From assembly GCA_000621765.1 (NCBI GenBank), contig JHXJ01000004.1, positions 1 through 64,000 of the forward strand: a DNA stretch of 64,000 nucleotides. Direction: 5' to 3'. Shown piece after piece: positions 1 to 8,432 of the stretch (the stretch's first letter is position 1; the number at the start of each line of letters is the position of its first letter). This DNA comes from Ruminococcaceae bacterium AB4001 (GTDB lineage: Bacteria > Bacillota > Clostridia > Saccharofermentanales > Saccharofermentanaceae). The position numbers and the translations under genes were made by a program. Under the pieces are notes generated by a model. The model was not told where the DNA came from. It saw only the letters and a program-made list of their open reading frames with translations, and searched no databases.

Positions 1-35
1 TTTCCTTTTGAAACATCAATTCCTACGCTGATCAT
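1..35 (-). CDS. IS110-family transposase, N-terminal fragment cut by window edge
   Basis: The minus strand reads MISVGIDVSKGK and then leaves the window. This matches the opening of IS110/IS1111 DEDD recombinases, whose RuvC-like fold begins with a GIDVSK-type strand carrying the first catalytic Asp (here D7). An AGGAGG ribosome binding site lies at 49-44, eight bases before the ATG at 35, which fixes the start. Only eleven full codons are visible, so the call rests on the motif plus the long structured non-coding stretch upstream, typical of IS110 left ends. The rest of the gene, including the Tnp20 serine domain, cannot be seen. Confidence 0.72.
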   Translation of the reverse strand, partial: MISVGIDVSKG

Positions 36-44
36 GTGATATAC

Positions 45-218
45 CTCCTAAATCTGAAATTAGTAATTGTTCCAAGCCGCACTTATTACAATTCAGTTTA
101 GTTGGTTACGCGGGAGCTGATCCCTACCTGCTTAATCGAATGCTTATAACAAGGGGTTGGCTGACAGTTTGGTTTACGGATGCAAGATCCAAAGGGCTGT
201 ACGTCAGGCCAATTACTC
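45..218 (-). ncRNA. Putative IS110 bridge RNA
   Basis: The roughly 175-base stretch between TATAAT and the transposase ribosome binding site can fold into two separate stem-loops. The 5' one pairs GGGG (near 220-217) with CCCC and TTGGCCTGAC (about 211-202) with GTCAGCCAA. It encloses a large internal loop holding a small GGAT/ATCC hairpin. The second holds GGGA/TCCC, extended by GGT/ACC. A further AATTGT/ACAATT hairpin lies near the end. The 5' loop carries ACAGCCCTTT, identical to the flank. Length, location and the two-loop layout fit bridge RNAs such as that of IS621. The folding was done by eye and the ends are approximate. Confidence 0.55.
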
Positions 219-223
219 CCCGT

Positions 224-229
224 ATTATA
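224..229 (-). promoter_or_regulatory. Consensus -10 box upstream of the putative bridge RNA
   Basis: A perfect TATAAT reads on the minus strand at 229-224. No good -35 box lies 16-18 bases upstream. In characterised IS110 elements a complete promoter forms when the circular intermediate joins right and left ends. Here the -10 sits about 60 bases inside the inferred left end, farther than such a junction promoter would need, so the -35 partner is unclear. Confidence 0.45.
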
Positions 230-288
230 AGAAAAAGTGCAACTGTCTGAGTTAATTACTCTCTAACAATTACACTTTCTATGGTACT

Positions 289-330
289 AAAAGGGCTGTC
301 TTTCAAGCCGGAAAGCTTTTAAGACAGCCC
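289..330 (-). terminator. Terminator of glgP and inferred IS110 insertion site
   Basis: On the minus strand GGGCTGTCTT (330-321) pairs perfectly with AAGACAGCCC (302-293) across an 18-base loop and is followed by TTTT. It lies 27 bases beyond the glgP stop. The downstream arm plus T-run (ACAGCCCTTT) is the sequence repeated inside the putative bridge RNA. Confidence 0.85.
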
Positions 331-356
331 TGTTTAATTGATTTTCCCGAAAAAGA

Positions 357-2768
357 TCAGATCTTCTGAGGCTTGATCTTCCAGATACCGCTTGCGTACT
401 CCTTGATCGTACGGTCGGAGGAGAACTTGCCGGAGTTGCAGATGTTGACCCAGCACTTTCTAGCCCACTCGAGATTATCCTGATAATCCTTGTAGAGGCG
501 GTCACGCTGCTTTCTGTAGTCGTCGAAGTCGCCCAATACATAGTAAGGATCGCCGGGCTGCCAGTTGGAGCCGTAGATGAGTCCGTTGAAGAGGTCGTTG
601 AACATTCCGCTGCCCTCGTCGTTGAAAGAGCCGTCTACAAGGCGGTCTAAGCACTTCTTGAGGCCGGGGATGTTCTCGTACTGCCACTTCGGGTTGTAGT
701 AAGCCTTTGTTGCAGCCATATCCTGTGCACGGCAGCCGAAGATGTAGATGTTGTCGTCGCCTACGCACTCTGCGATCTCGACGTTAGCACCGTCAAGTGT
801 ACCGAGAGTAACGGCACCGTTCATCATGAACTTCATGTTACCTGTACCGGAAGCCTCAAGACCTGCTGTTGAGATCTGCTCGGAAACGTCTGCTGCAGGG
901 AACATCTTCTCGCCGACGGAAACGTTGTAGTTCTCAACGAATACGACCTTGAGTCTGTTCTTCATTGCAGGATCGGAATCGATGAGCTTAGCGATCTCAT
1001 TGATGAACTTGATGATAGCCTTAGCCCTGAAGTAACCCGGAGCAGCCTTTGCAGCGAAGAGGATCGTTACCGGAGGCATGTCGAGCTTCGGATCTTCCTT
1101 GAGTCTGTCGTAGAGATTCAATGCATAGAGGGCATTGAGGAGCTGTCTCTTGTATTCGTGGAGACGCTTGATCTGTACATCGAAGCAGGAATTGGGGTTG
1201 AGCTTGATGCCCTTCGTCTTTTCGAGATACTCGGAAAGGTTCTTCTTGTTAGCCTTCTTGATGGCAATGAACTTCTTCATTACCTTATCGTCATCCTTGT
1301 ACTTCTCGAGCTGCTTGAGCTGGTCGAGATCCGTAACCCACTTGTCGCTGCCCAAAAGCTCTGTGATGAGGGCTGCAAGCTCGGGATCGCAGGTACGGAG
1401 CCATCTTCTGGGAGTAACGCCGTTTGTCTTGTTGGAGAACTTCTCAGGATAGATGTTGTACCAGTCCTTGAGTGTCTCGTTCTTGAGGATGTCTGTGTGG
1501 AGAGCGGCAACGCCGTTTACGGAGTGTGAACCGTAGATAGCCATCCATGCCATGTGGATCTTGCCGTCACCTAAAGGAGACATACGGTCGATGAGCTCGG
1601 AATAGAGGCCTGCTTCGTACATCTGTGCACGGAACTGGTTGTTGATGCCCTCGATGATCTCGTAGATTCTGGGGAAGAGGAAACGGAAGATGGAGATATC
1701 CCACTTCTCGAGTGCCTCTGCCATGATCGTGTGGTTGGTGTAAGCGAATGTCTCCTTAACGATCTCCCATGCTTCTTCCCAACGGATGCCGTTCTCGTCA
1801 ACGAGGAGTCTCATGAGCTCGGGGATAGCTACGACAGGGTGTGTATCGTTAAGCTGGATGGTGTTGTACTTAGCGAAATCGTGGAGATCGTCGCCGTGAT
1901 ACTTCTTATATCTGTAGATGATGTCCTGGAGGGAAGCGGAAACGAAGAAGTACTGCTGTCTTACACGGAGGACCTTTCCGTCGTAGGAAGTGTCGTTCGG
2001 ATAGAGTACTCTCCAGATGTCCTGAACTCTGTTTCTCTCGATAACAGCATCATCAAATCTCTGTGAGTTGAAGAGGTTGAAGTTGAATTCCTGTGCAGGC
2101 TCAGCCTTCCAGAGTCTTAAGAGGTTAACGTTCTTTGTGCCGTAACCCGTGATAGGAAGGTCGCAGGGGATTGCCCAGACGTCGATGTCGGAGTAATGAA
2201 CCTTAACCTTGCGGTCGTATCTGGGAAGGATGAAGGGATAGCCGTGCTCCATCCAGGAGTCAGGATACTCATTCTGGAAGCCGTTCTCGATAGCCTGTCT
2301 GAAAAGTCCGTATCTGTAAAGGATTCCGTAACCTGTGACAGGGAGATTGAGTGTGGCGCATGAATCGAGGAAGCATGCGGCGAGACGGCCAAGACCGCCG
2401 TTACCCAAAGCCGGGTCTGTTTCTTCTTCAAGAATATCGGTGATATCAAGTCCGAAAGAAGCGAGGGCATCCTTTGCCTGGTCGTAAATGCCTAAGTTTA
2501 CGAGGTTGTTGAGCATGGAGCGTCCCTCAAGGAACTCTGCGGAAAAATAGTGAGCCTGACGGCCCTGATTGTACTTATGTCTTGTTGCGATCCAATTCTC
2601 CGAGATGATCTCAACGATACTCTTGGAAAGAGCTGTCCAGTAATCACGGGGTGTTGCCTGCTCGAGACTCATACCTGTCTCAGCCCTGACGTGAGACTGC
2701 ATCATCTGTTCAAGCGCTTTTGCTGTAATTGTTGCCATTTGATAAGTCTTCGGAGTCTCTTTTTTCAT
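357..2768 (-). CDS. glgP: Glycogen/maltodextrin phosphorylase (GT35)
   Basis: This enzyme phosphorolyses alpha-1,4-glucan ends to glucose-1-phosphate in the cytoplasm, mobilising stored glycogen. The 803-residue length matches the family (about 800-840). Visible hallmarks are the pyridoxal-phosphate binding stretch SGTGNMKFMMNG with its Schiff-base lysine, the NDTHP motif, the EDPALGNGGLGRLA-type signature near residue 110 (here TDPALGNGGLGRLAAC), and the KRLHEYKRQLLN segment. A strong AAGGAGG site lies upstream of the ATG. The gene stands alone: no other glg genes are in the window, and its divergent neighbour is a prepilin-type peptidase. The 287-base gap upstream showed me no convincing promoter. 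Confidence 0.96.
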   Translation of the reverse strand: MKKETPKTYQMATITAKALEQMMQSHVRAETGMSLEQATPRDYWTALSKSIVEIISENWIATRHKYNQGRQAHYFSAEFLEGRSMLNNLVNLGIYDQAKDALASFGLDITDILEEETDPALGNGGLGRLAACFLDSCATLNLPVTGYGILYRYGLFRQAIENGFQNEYPDSWMEHGYPFILPRYDRKVKVHYSDIDVWAIPCDLPITGYGTKNVNLLRLWKAEPAQEFNFNLFNSQRFDDAVIERNRVQDIWRVLYPNDTSYDGKVLRVRQQYFFVSASLQDIIYRYKKYHGDDLHDFAKYNTIQLNDTHPVVAIPELMRLLVDENGIRWEEAWEIVKETFAYTNHTIMAEALEKWDISIFRFLFPRIYEIIEGINNQFRAQMYEAGLYSELIDRMSPLGDGKIHMAWMAIYGSHSVNGVAALHTDILKNETLKDWYNIYPEKFSNKTNGVTPRRWLRTCDPELAALITELLGSDKWVTDLDQLKQLEKYKDDDKVMKKFIAIKKANKKNLSEYLEKTKGIKLNPNSCFDVQIKRLHEYKRQLLNALYALNLYDRLKEDPKLDMPPVTILFAAKAAPGYFRAKAIIKFINEIAKLIDSDPAMKNRLKVVFVENYNVSVGEKMFPAADVSEQISTAGLEASGTGNMKFMMNGAVTLGTLDGANVEIAECVGDDNIYIFGCRAQDMAATKAYYNPKWQYENIPGLKKCLDRLVDGSFNDEGSGMFNDLFNGLIYGSNWQPGDPYYVLGDFDDYRKQRDRLYKDYQDNLEWARKCWVNICNSGKFSSDRTIKEYASGIWKIKPQKI

Positions 2769-3055
2769 AAGAGAAACCTACTTCCTCCTTATAATTCACG
2801 TCTGATTTTAACAGTAAAGGGGGTCAATCGCAATTTTTTGAAATAACTTCGCTCTTTTTGCCAAAAACGCTCTGAAATGCCCTTGTTTACGCGATGTTTT
2901 TGACAAGACGAATCACTTAAAACGAACATAAAAGACGGAAATTTACTGTTTTTTAACAGATATCTTGAAAACCGTTCAATAGCTGCCCCGGGTCCTTTGG
3001 GGAGCGTTTATCGAGAATTGTATTTTTGGGATTAGTATATTAAACTTCAACTGTT

Positions 3056-3943
3056 ATGAATATTGTCTTTTATTATATCGTTGCCGTTGTGGCGGGCGTG
3101 CTCGCAGGCGCGCTTATTACATATCTTTTCGGGAAGTTTCCCGAGAAATGGCTTCAGGACTACGGCGTAACGCCGCAAGACCCTGATTACAGGCCGTCTA
3201 AGAGAATGAGACCTTTCCCGGAAGGCCTTATAGCATGCTGTTTCTGCGCTGCCAGCTACTGTGTGACAGTATTTTTCTGCCATAAGTTCTATGTAGACAC
3301 GTTCAGACCGATGCATCTGGCCGTTATTTTCCTTGTGATTCCTGTCCTTTGTCTGGTAATGATGTCGGACAAGCTCAACAGGATAATCCCTGACCAGTTT
3401 ACGGTCTTTATCGGCTGCTGCGGCATCTTATCGGTGCTCGCTGACGTTTTCGAGGGCTCGGTATGGTTCTCTCCTGACGTTAAATGGTGGATCCCCGTAC
3501 TCAATAAAGTCATCGCATCAGTCGTCGGAGGCGGAGTTATCTGGCTTATCGGATTCTTATCGATCACTTTCCTCGGCAAAGAAGGCATGGGAATGGGCGA
3601 TGTATGGCTTTTGGTCGCAACGGGTCTTATCACCGGCTGCTATGGCTTAGTTATTCTTGTATATGTCGCAATTTTCTCGGCACTGATCTTCGCTATCCCG
3701 CTCCTTTTCAGAAAGTATAAGAGGATAGCTGCAGAGAAGAAGAGGATCGCTGAGGCGGAAGACCCGAGGGCGGAAAAGCTCAAGATCCAGCGCGAAAAGG
3801 CGAAGATACACTTCGCGGAAGACCCGGATTATATGGCTTTCGGTCCGTTCCTTGCATTGGGATGCGCTGTTTTCGCGATAATGGAGCCTTTCTTCTTTGA
3901 GAAGATGTACCAGACGATCAATCTGTTCGGAGTGTATTTCTGA
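3056..3943 (+). CDS. A24-family prepilin-type peptidase
   Basis: This is an integral membrane aspartyl protease of the GxGD type that would cleave leader peptides of type IV pilin-like proteins. The catalytic aspartates appear in SDKLNRIIPD (D105, with D113 nearby) and in GMGMGD (D182). FGPFLALG near the C terminus is also typical of the family. The Cys-rich N-methylation domain of classical PilD is absent. A charged insertion of about 50 residues (K/E/R-rich, roughly 220-265) splits the last helices. The next gene overlaps its stop, so the two are coupled. No pilin or pilus assembly gene is nearby, so the substrate is unknown. Confidence 0.8.
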   Translation: MNIVFYYIVAVVAGVLAGALITYLFGKFPEKWLQDYGVTPQDPDYRPSKRMRPFPEGLIACCFCAASYCVTVFFCHKFYVDTFRPMHLAVIFLVIPVLCLVMMSDKLNRIIPDQFTVFIGCCGILSVLADVFEGSVWFSPDVKWWIPVLNKVIASVVGGGVIWLIGFLSITFLGKEGMGMGDVWLLVATGLITGCYGLVILVYVAIFSALIFAIPLLFRKYKRIAAEKKRIAEAEDPRAEKLKIQREKAKIHFAEDPDYMAFGPFLALGCAVFAIMEPFFFEKMYQTINLFGVYF

Positions 3944-4956
3944 TGGACGTGCTTCGTTCAGTTAAAGGTTTCTTCATCAACTCGTTCAAATATCCGAAGC
4001 CTTATAACTGGGGATATCCGGTATTTTTCGGCTCCTGCGGCCTTGCTCTGGCATATCTTGTCCTCAGACTGCTGTTTGCAACAGATATATTCCCGTTCTC
4101 TTCGACATCCCTGATCGGATGCGCCGTTGTCGTTCTCGTTATCGAGATGCTGGCTTTCGTCCTGCCTTCCGTGCTGATCGCAGAGAAGGGCGGGCTCTAT
4201 ATTACCGGCCGTTATACGGGAATAGGCGTTATGATCCTCTCATTCCTGTCGGGAGCTGCTCTTTACCTCATAAAGGCTTCTTTCCATAATCTTCTGGTAG
4301 CCGGATGGCTCAGGATCGGCGGAACCATTGTATTTCCGATGGTTTTCTATCATCTGGATGAGATTAACGGACAGACTTTATTCCTGTCACTTCTGATCGA
4401 CACGATAATTCCCGCTTTCGGATTATCGCTTTTCTTCCTGGGTGCAGTCTGGCAGGGCTTCTCAGGCAATAACAAGCGCTGGGCATATGTGATAATCCCT
4501 TTGCTCATCGCTCTTTTCTCATTTGATCTTCTTGATATCGCAGGCATTATCGTTATCGGCTGGTGGCTCTGCATCTTGAGAAATAACACAGAGAACATCT
4601 ACTGCCCGATACTGGCCCTTATCAGTTCAAGACTTACGGGCATCCTGGTCGAAGACATGATCAGCGAGATCGACATTACTTCAGTAAGAGTTTTCAGCGA
4701 CATTCCGAGTACGGTCTACTATTCATCTGTACCGGCGCTGCTCGTGGCGATAATAATGCTCGCTTTCTTCAGAAAGGCACTGGCAGAGTTTCATTACTCA
4801 TACAGCAACGATGTCTATGGTGAAGCAGATTTTCCGGATGAGAAGGACGGCGGCAAGGCAGGAAAGTTCTACAGGGGAATCAATCTGACCCTGATCATGG
4901 GCATCGCCGTATGCATCGTTATCTGGGCGCTGCTTTTCGACGGGGCAAGAATATAG
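3943..4956 (+). CDS. Polytopic membrane protein of unknown function
   Basis: I do not recognise this 337-residue protein. It has about eight to ten hydrophobic segments, beginning near residue 25 and ending with a helix right at the C terminus (about 312-333). A short charged loop (around 285-305, DFPDEKDGGKAGK) precedes the last helix. The ATG overlaps the TGA of the prepilin peptidase gene by one base, so the two proteins are probably made together. A role linked to the peptidase or to an exported substrate is plausible from context only. Confidence 0.7.
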   Translation: MDVLRSVKGFFINSFKYPKPYNWGYPVFFGSCGLALAYLVLRLLFATDIFPFSSTSLIGCAVVVLVIEMLAFVLPSVLIAEKGGLYITGRYTGIGVMILSFLSGAALYLIKASFHNLLVAGWLRIGGTIVFPMVFYHLDEINGQTLFLSLLIDTIIPAFGLSLFFLGAVWQGFSGNNKRWAYVIIPLLIALFSFDLLDIAGIIVIGWWLCILRNNTENIYCPILALISSRLTGILVEDMISEIDITSVRVFSDIPSTVYYSSVPALLVAIIMLAFFRKALAEFHYSYSNDVYGEADFPDEKDGGKAGKFYRGINLTLIMGIAVCIVIWALLFDGARI

Positions 4957-4969
4957 AGGGATAAACAGG

Positions 4970-6280
4970 ATGAATGACATAGAAAGATACAGAAAAGACC
5001 GTGCGTCGGTAATGTCGATGCTAAAGTTCATTCTCATGGTGGCGATAATCGTCGCTCTGGGATATGTGGGAAGGATAATTGCGGTAATACTCGTTCCGTT
5101 CCTTTTAGGCTTCCTGCTTGCAAAGACTTCAGTAATCCTCGCAAAGCCGGTTTCCGGGCTTTTCGACAAGGACCCGACTAAGATCAAAGCCGGCAAGAAG
5201 AAGTCGACACACACCAAGACGGCGCTTGTCGTATACGTTATCCTTAACATCTTCGTATGCATCGCGATAATATTCATCTGCATCGGCCTGGTCTATCAGG
5301 CGAACAGCCTCCTGATATCGATCACTGAGGCCACGAGGTCATTTAAGCCGACTGAAGTCCTGGATACCCAGATCATCAGCCGTTTCAGCGTAGAAAACGG
5401 TGGTTTCCTGACTGCGGAGATGGCTGAGTCACTGAGGGAAAACGTTGCGAACATGGGCCAGACCCTCGTTAAGAACATCCCACAACTCATAAGTTCTTCA
5501 CTGTCTGCAGTATGGAAACTCGTAGGAAACCTTCCTTATGCTGTATTCTTTGTCATCAGCATCATCTTAAGCGGATTCTATTTCATCAATGACGGACCTT
5601 CTGTTCTGAAGTTCTTCGTAAAGAACACTCCGAACCGCAAATTCCGCAACAGGGTATTTACTCTCCTTAACCAGCTCGCATACATGGTCTTCCGCGTGCT
5701 CGGAGGATATCTCGTCTTATTCCTGATCACGGCCGTCGAATCGTTTATCGTTTTCTATCTGGCCGGTTTCCATGAATACGCGATCGTACTTGCGATTGTA
5801 ACTGCACTGATCGATTTCCTGCCTGTTCTTGGTGTCAGTGCCACCATGATACCCATGATCATCTATCTGGTCCTGAACGGCGATTATATCTCAGCGGTAG
5901 TCATCATCGCAGGTTTTGTCGTCATGACGATCGTGCGCCGTTTCATCGAACCGCCCATCCTTGGCAAATCCATGCATATGCACCCGCTGGTCACACTGTT
6001 TGCAATGGCGGCAGGTGTCTATATCTGGGGTCCCGGCGGTTTCCTTTTAGGACCCGTTCTCGCGATCATCATCATTCAGGCGATCAAGGTTTTCGAGGTG
6101 GACAAGACTTTGGGCAAGTATCTATCCGGAGTTTTGGACCGCTTCATGAACAATAAAGATGATAAAGATAATAAGAACAACGATCCGGAAGGCTCATCCG
6201 AAAACAAGGATGAAGCCGAGTCCGTAGAGGACGATAAAAAAGAAAGCAGCAAAAGAAAGGCGCGGTCCGGTAAGAAGTAA
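4970..6280 (+). CDS. AI-2E family (PF01594) membrane transporter
   Basis: This 436-residue protein has the AI-2E/UPF0118 layout: two N-terminal helices with a PFLLGFLLA segment, a long soluble middle region, and a C-terminal helix bundle. Typical sequences there are FLPVLGVSATMIPM, RRFIEPPILGK, and GPGGFLLGPVLA. Members export diverse small molecules or act as Na+/H+ antiporters, and the autoinducer role holds only for a few. The last 45 residues are a hydrophilic tail rich in Asp, Lys and Glu, unusual in the family and likely cytoplasmic. It follows the unknown membrane gene by 13 bases with an AGAGGGA site. Confidence 0.85.
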   Translation: MNDIERYRKDRASVMSMLKFILMVAIIVALGYVGRIIAVILVPFLLGFLLAKTSVILAKPVSGLFDKDPTKIKAGKKKSTHTKTALVVYVILNIFVCIAIIFICIGLVYQANSLLISITEATRSFKPTEVLDTQIISRFSVENGGFLTAEMAESLRENVANMGQTLVKNIPQLISSSLSAVWKLVGNLPYAVFFVISIILSGFYFINDGPSVLKFFVKNTPNRKFRNRVFTLLNQLAYMVFRVLGGYLVLFLITAVESFIVFYLAGFHEYAIVLAIVTALIDFLPVLGVSATMIPMIIYLVLNGDYISAVVIIAGFVVMTIVRRFIEPPILGKSMHMHPLVTLFAMAAGVYIWGPGGFLLGPVLAIIIIQAIKVFEVDKTLGKYLSGVLDRFMNNKDDKDNKNNDPEGSSENKDEAESVEDDKKESSKRKARSGKK

Positions 6281-6314
6281 TTTGCTGTAATCTGAATAAA
6301 GAGAGGTGGCGTTT

Positions 6315-8426
6315 ATGCGCAGATTAAGGGAATGGTTCAGCATCAGGCTCGCTAAGAATCCGGGACAGATAGTTCTCCTCTCGATACTGTTCTTTAACGT
6401 TGTATTCCTCCTGCTGTCGGCTTTCATCATAAGCCGCATGTCCCTTACCGGTACTGAGCATCTGGGTTTCCTCGAAGCCGCATATTATACGGTCACCATG
6501 ATCCTCGACGCCGGCTGCGTCTCGTTCGTCGTTGAAGACATAGGCCCGGGAAATGCCGCGATAGCCATTGTCTGCCTGATAATCGTCATAATCGGCATGA
6601 TCTCTTTCACGGGCGCCGTCATCGGTTACATCACCAACTACATCTCGAGTTTTATCGAATCATCGAATGCCGGCAATCACAAGCTTCAGATATCAGGACA
6701 TTTCGTCATTCTTAACTGGAATTCCAGGGCATTGGAGATCGTAAACGACATGCTCTACAGCTCTTCCTGCAGGAAGATCGTCATCCTTGTCAGTTCCGGG
6801 AAAGAGGAAGTGGAAAAACAGATAGATGAGCGTCTTCATGAGACCGTGAAGCGCGAAAACATGAAGCTTGCCGAAAGCTGCAAGGACATGTCTTATTTTG
6901 CCCGCAAGATCTACTACAGAAAGAACAGGCTGAAGAACGACCTGACAATTATCGTCAGGGAAGGCGACGTATTCTCTTCAAAGCAGTTGTTCGACATCTC
7001 ACTCCAGAGGGCATCCGCGGTCGCAATATTAGGTGAAGAGATAAGCGATAAGGGCTGCAGATACAATCTCAGTGAGAAGATCGAGAAGTACGCGACAGGA
7101 AACGCAATGACCATAAAGACGCTGATGCAGGTGTCCGATATTACGTCCGCTTCATTCTCCGAAGATAACCAGAGGATTATCGTTGAGGTCACGGACGACT
7201 GGACATGGGATCTCGTACAGAAGGTCATCAGGAGCAAGCAGGTAGACGGAAAGTGCAATATCGTTCCTATCAGGGTCAACCAGATCTTAGGAGAACTCAT
7301 GGCGCAGTTCTCGCTCATGCCCGAGCTCAATGTCGTATATAACGAACTCCTTTCAAACAAGGGCGCGACATTCTATTCGTCCGTATCTGACAGCGATGAC
7401 GAGATAGCTTTCATTAAGCAGATACTGCGTGAAAACGACAACGTCATACCGCTGACGGTAAGACATGACGAAGGCAGGAATTACCGCTATTACATGGCGC
7501 TCGATGACACGGATCCGGAGAAGAAGACCAGGAAAGAACTGTCCGGTATACCTGTCAGCATAAACAGGAATTTCTGGATCGAGAAAAAGAAGATCCTCAT
7601 CCTCGGTCACAACAGCAAATGCAGGGACATCATGAACGGATTCTCGTCCTTTATCTCCGAGTGGGGATATAAGGATTCTGAAGAGAATCTTTTAAGCATC
7701 GTGGTAATAGACGACGAGAAGAGCCTTGAGAAGATGAACTACTACAAGGAATATCCGTTCGTCATAAAGACCGTTGCCGCCGAGCTTTTCGAGAAAGACC
7801 TGATATGTGATTCCATAAACGAATTCCTCGGAATGAACGAAGAAGATATAAGCGTACTTATCCTTTCAGATGACCTCGTTCCGGATGAGGAGACCGATGC
7901 AGGAATGCTCACCAACCTCGTTTACGTCCAGGACATCATCAACGACAAGGTCGAGGCAGATCCTGACTTTGATGTCGGAAGTATTGACGTCGTTGCTGAG
8001 ATCAACGATCCTAAGCATCACGATGTCGTCAGCAGCTACAGCGTAAAGAACGTCGTCATCAGCAACCGTTACATCAGTAAGATGATCACGCAGATAGGCG
8101 AGAAGGATGCGATCTTCAATTTCTTCCAGGATATCCTTGTCTACGATACGGACACCGAAGGCGGGTTCGAGAGTAAAGAAGTCTATATCAAGAAGGCTAA
8201 GGACTTCTTCGGCGAACTTCCGCGTGAATGCACGGCTGCACAGCTCATAAGAGGCGTATTCGATGCAACTTACGATCCGGATGTTCCGCTCGAAAAGCAG
8301 AACGTCACCATGGTTTTAGGTTATGTCGACAGCACCGGAGAGATAATCCTCTTCGGCGGCGACCAGACGGAGATAAACGTAAAGCTTGCCCCGAAGGACA
8401 AGCTTATCGTCTTCAGTAATCACTGA
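6315..8426 (+). CDS. CASTOR/POLLUX-like ion channel with RCK domains
   Basis: The protein has two N-terminal membrane helices (about 20-45 and 85-110) around a pore-like segment, then a long cytoplasmic part with Rossmann-type strands. Examples are SGHFVILNWNSRALEIVNDM and KKILILGHNSKCRDIMNG, matching tandem RCK domains of the CASTOR/POLLUX/DMI1 group. A length of 703 residues fits that group. I chose the ATG at 6315, preceded by GAGAGGTGG, rather than the in-frame GTG at 6306 that overlaps the ribosome binding site. It follows the AI-2E gene by 34 bases and probably shares its transcript. The transported ion is not evident because no TVGYG filter is present. Confidence 0.75.
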   Translation: MRRLREWFSIRLAKNPGQIVLLSILFFNVVFLLLSAFIISRMSLTGTEHLGFLEAAYYTVTMILDAGCVSFVVEDIGPGNAAIAIVCLIIVIIGMISFTGAVIGYITNYISSFIESSNAGNHKLQISGHFVILNWNSRALEIVNDMLYSSSCRKIVILVSSGKEEVEKQIDERLHETVKRENMKLAESCKDMSYFARKIYYRKNRLKNDLTIIVREGDVFSSKQLFDISLQRASAVAILGEEISDKGCRYNLSEKIEKYATGNAMTIKTLMQVSDITSASFSEDNQRIIVEVTDDWTWDLVQKVIRSKQVDGKCNIVPIRVNQILGELMAQFSLMPELNVVYNELLSNKGATFYSSVSDSDDEIAFIKQILRENDNVIPLTVRHDEGRNYRYYMALDDTDPEKKTRKELSGIPVSINRNFWIEKKKILILGHNSKCRDIMNGFSSFISEWGYKDSEENLLSIVVIDDEKSLEKMNYYKEYPFVIKTVAAELFEKDLICDSINEFLGMNEEDISVLILSDDLVPDEETDAGMLTNLVYVQDIINDKVEADPDFDVGSIDVVAEINDPKHHDVVSSYSVKNVVISNRYISKMITQIGEKDAIFNFFQDILVYDTDTEGGFESKEVYIKKAKDFFGELPRECTAAQLIRGVFDATYDPDVPLEKQNVTMVLGYVDSTGEIILFGGDQTEINVKLAPKDKLIVFSNH

Positions 8427-8432
8427 TATCTT

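Larger units (their letters stand above)
1..291 (-). mobile_element. Left end of an IS110-family insertion sequence
   Basis: About 255 bases of non-coding DNA separate the transposase start from the glgP terminator, as in IS110 left ends, where the bridge RNA is encoded. There are no terminal inverted repeats, which is normal for this family. I place the outer boundary near 289-292 by inference. The flank read on the minus strand, ACAGCCCTTT (299-290), recurs inside the putative bridge RNA (200-191). The first bases of the element, TTTAGT (291-286), have their reverse complement ACTAAA further along the same RNA (102-97). The right end lies outside the window, so the boundary and the core dinucleotide remain unproven. 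Confidence 0.6.

Noticed and set aside
287-2846. Many open frames on either strand across glgP
   Set aside because: They are in other frames of a high-confidence 803-residue gene and lack ribosome binding sites and protein-like composition.
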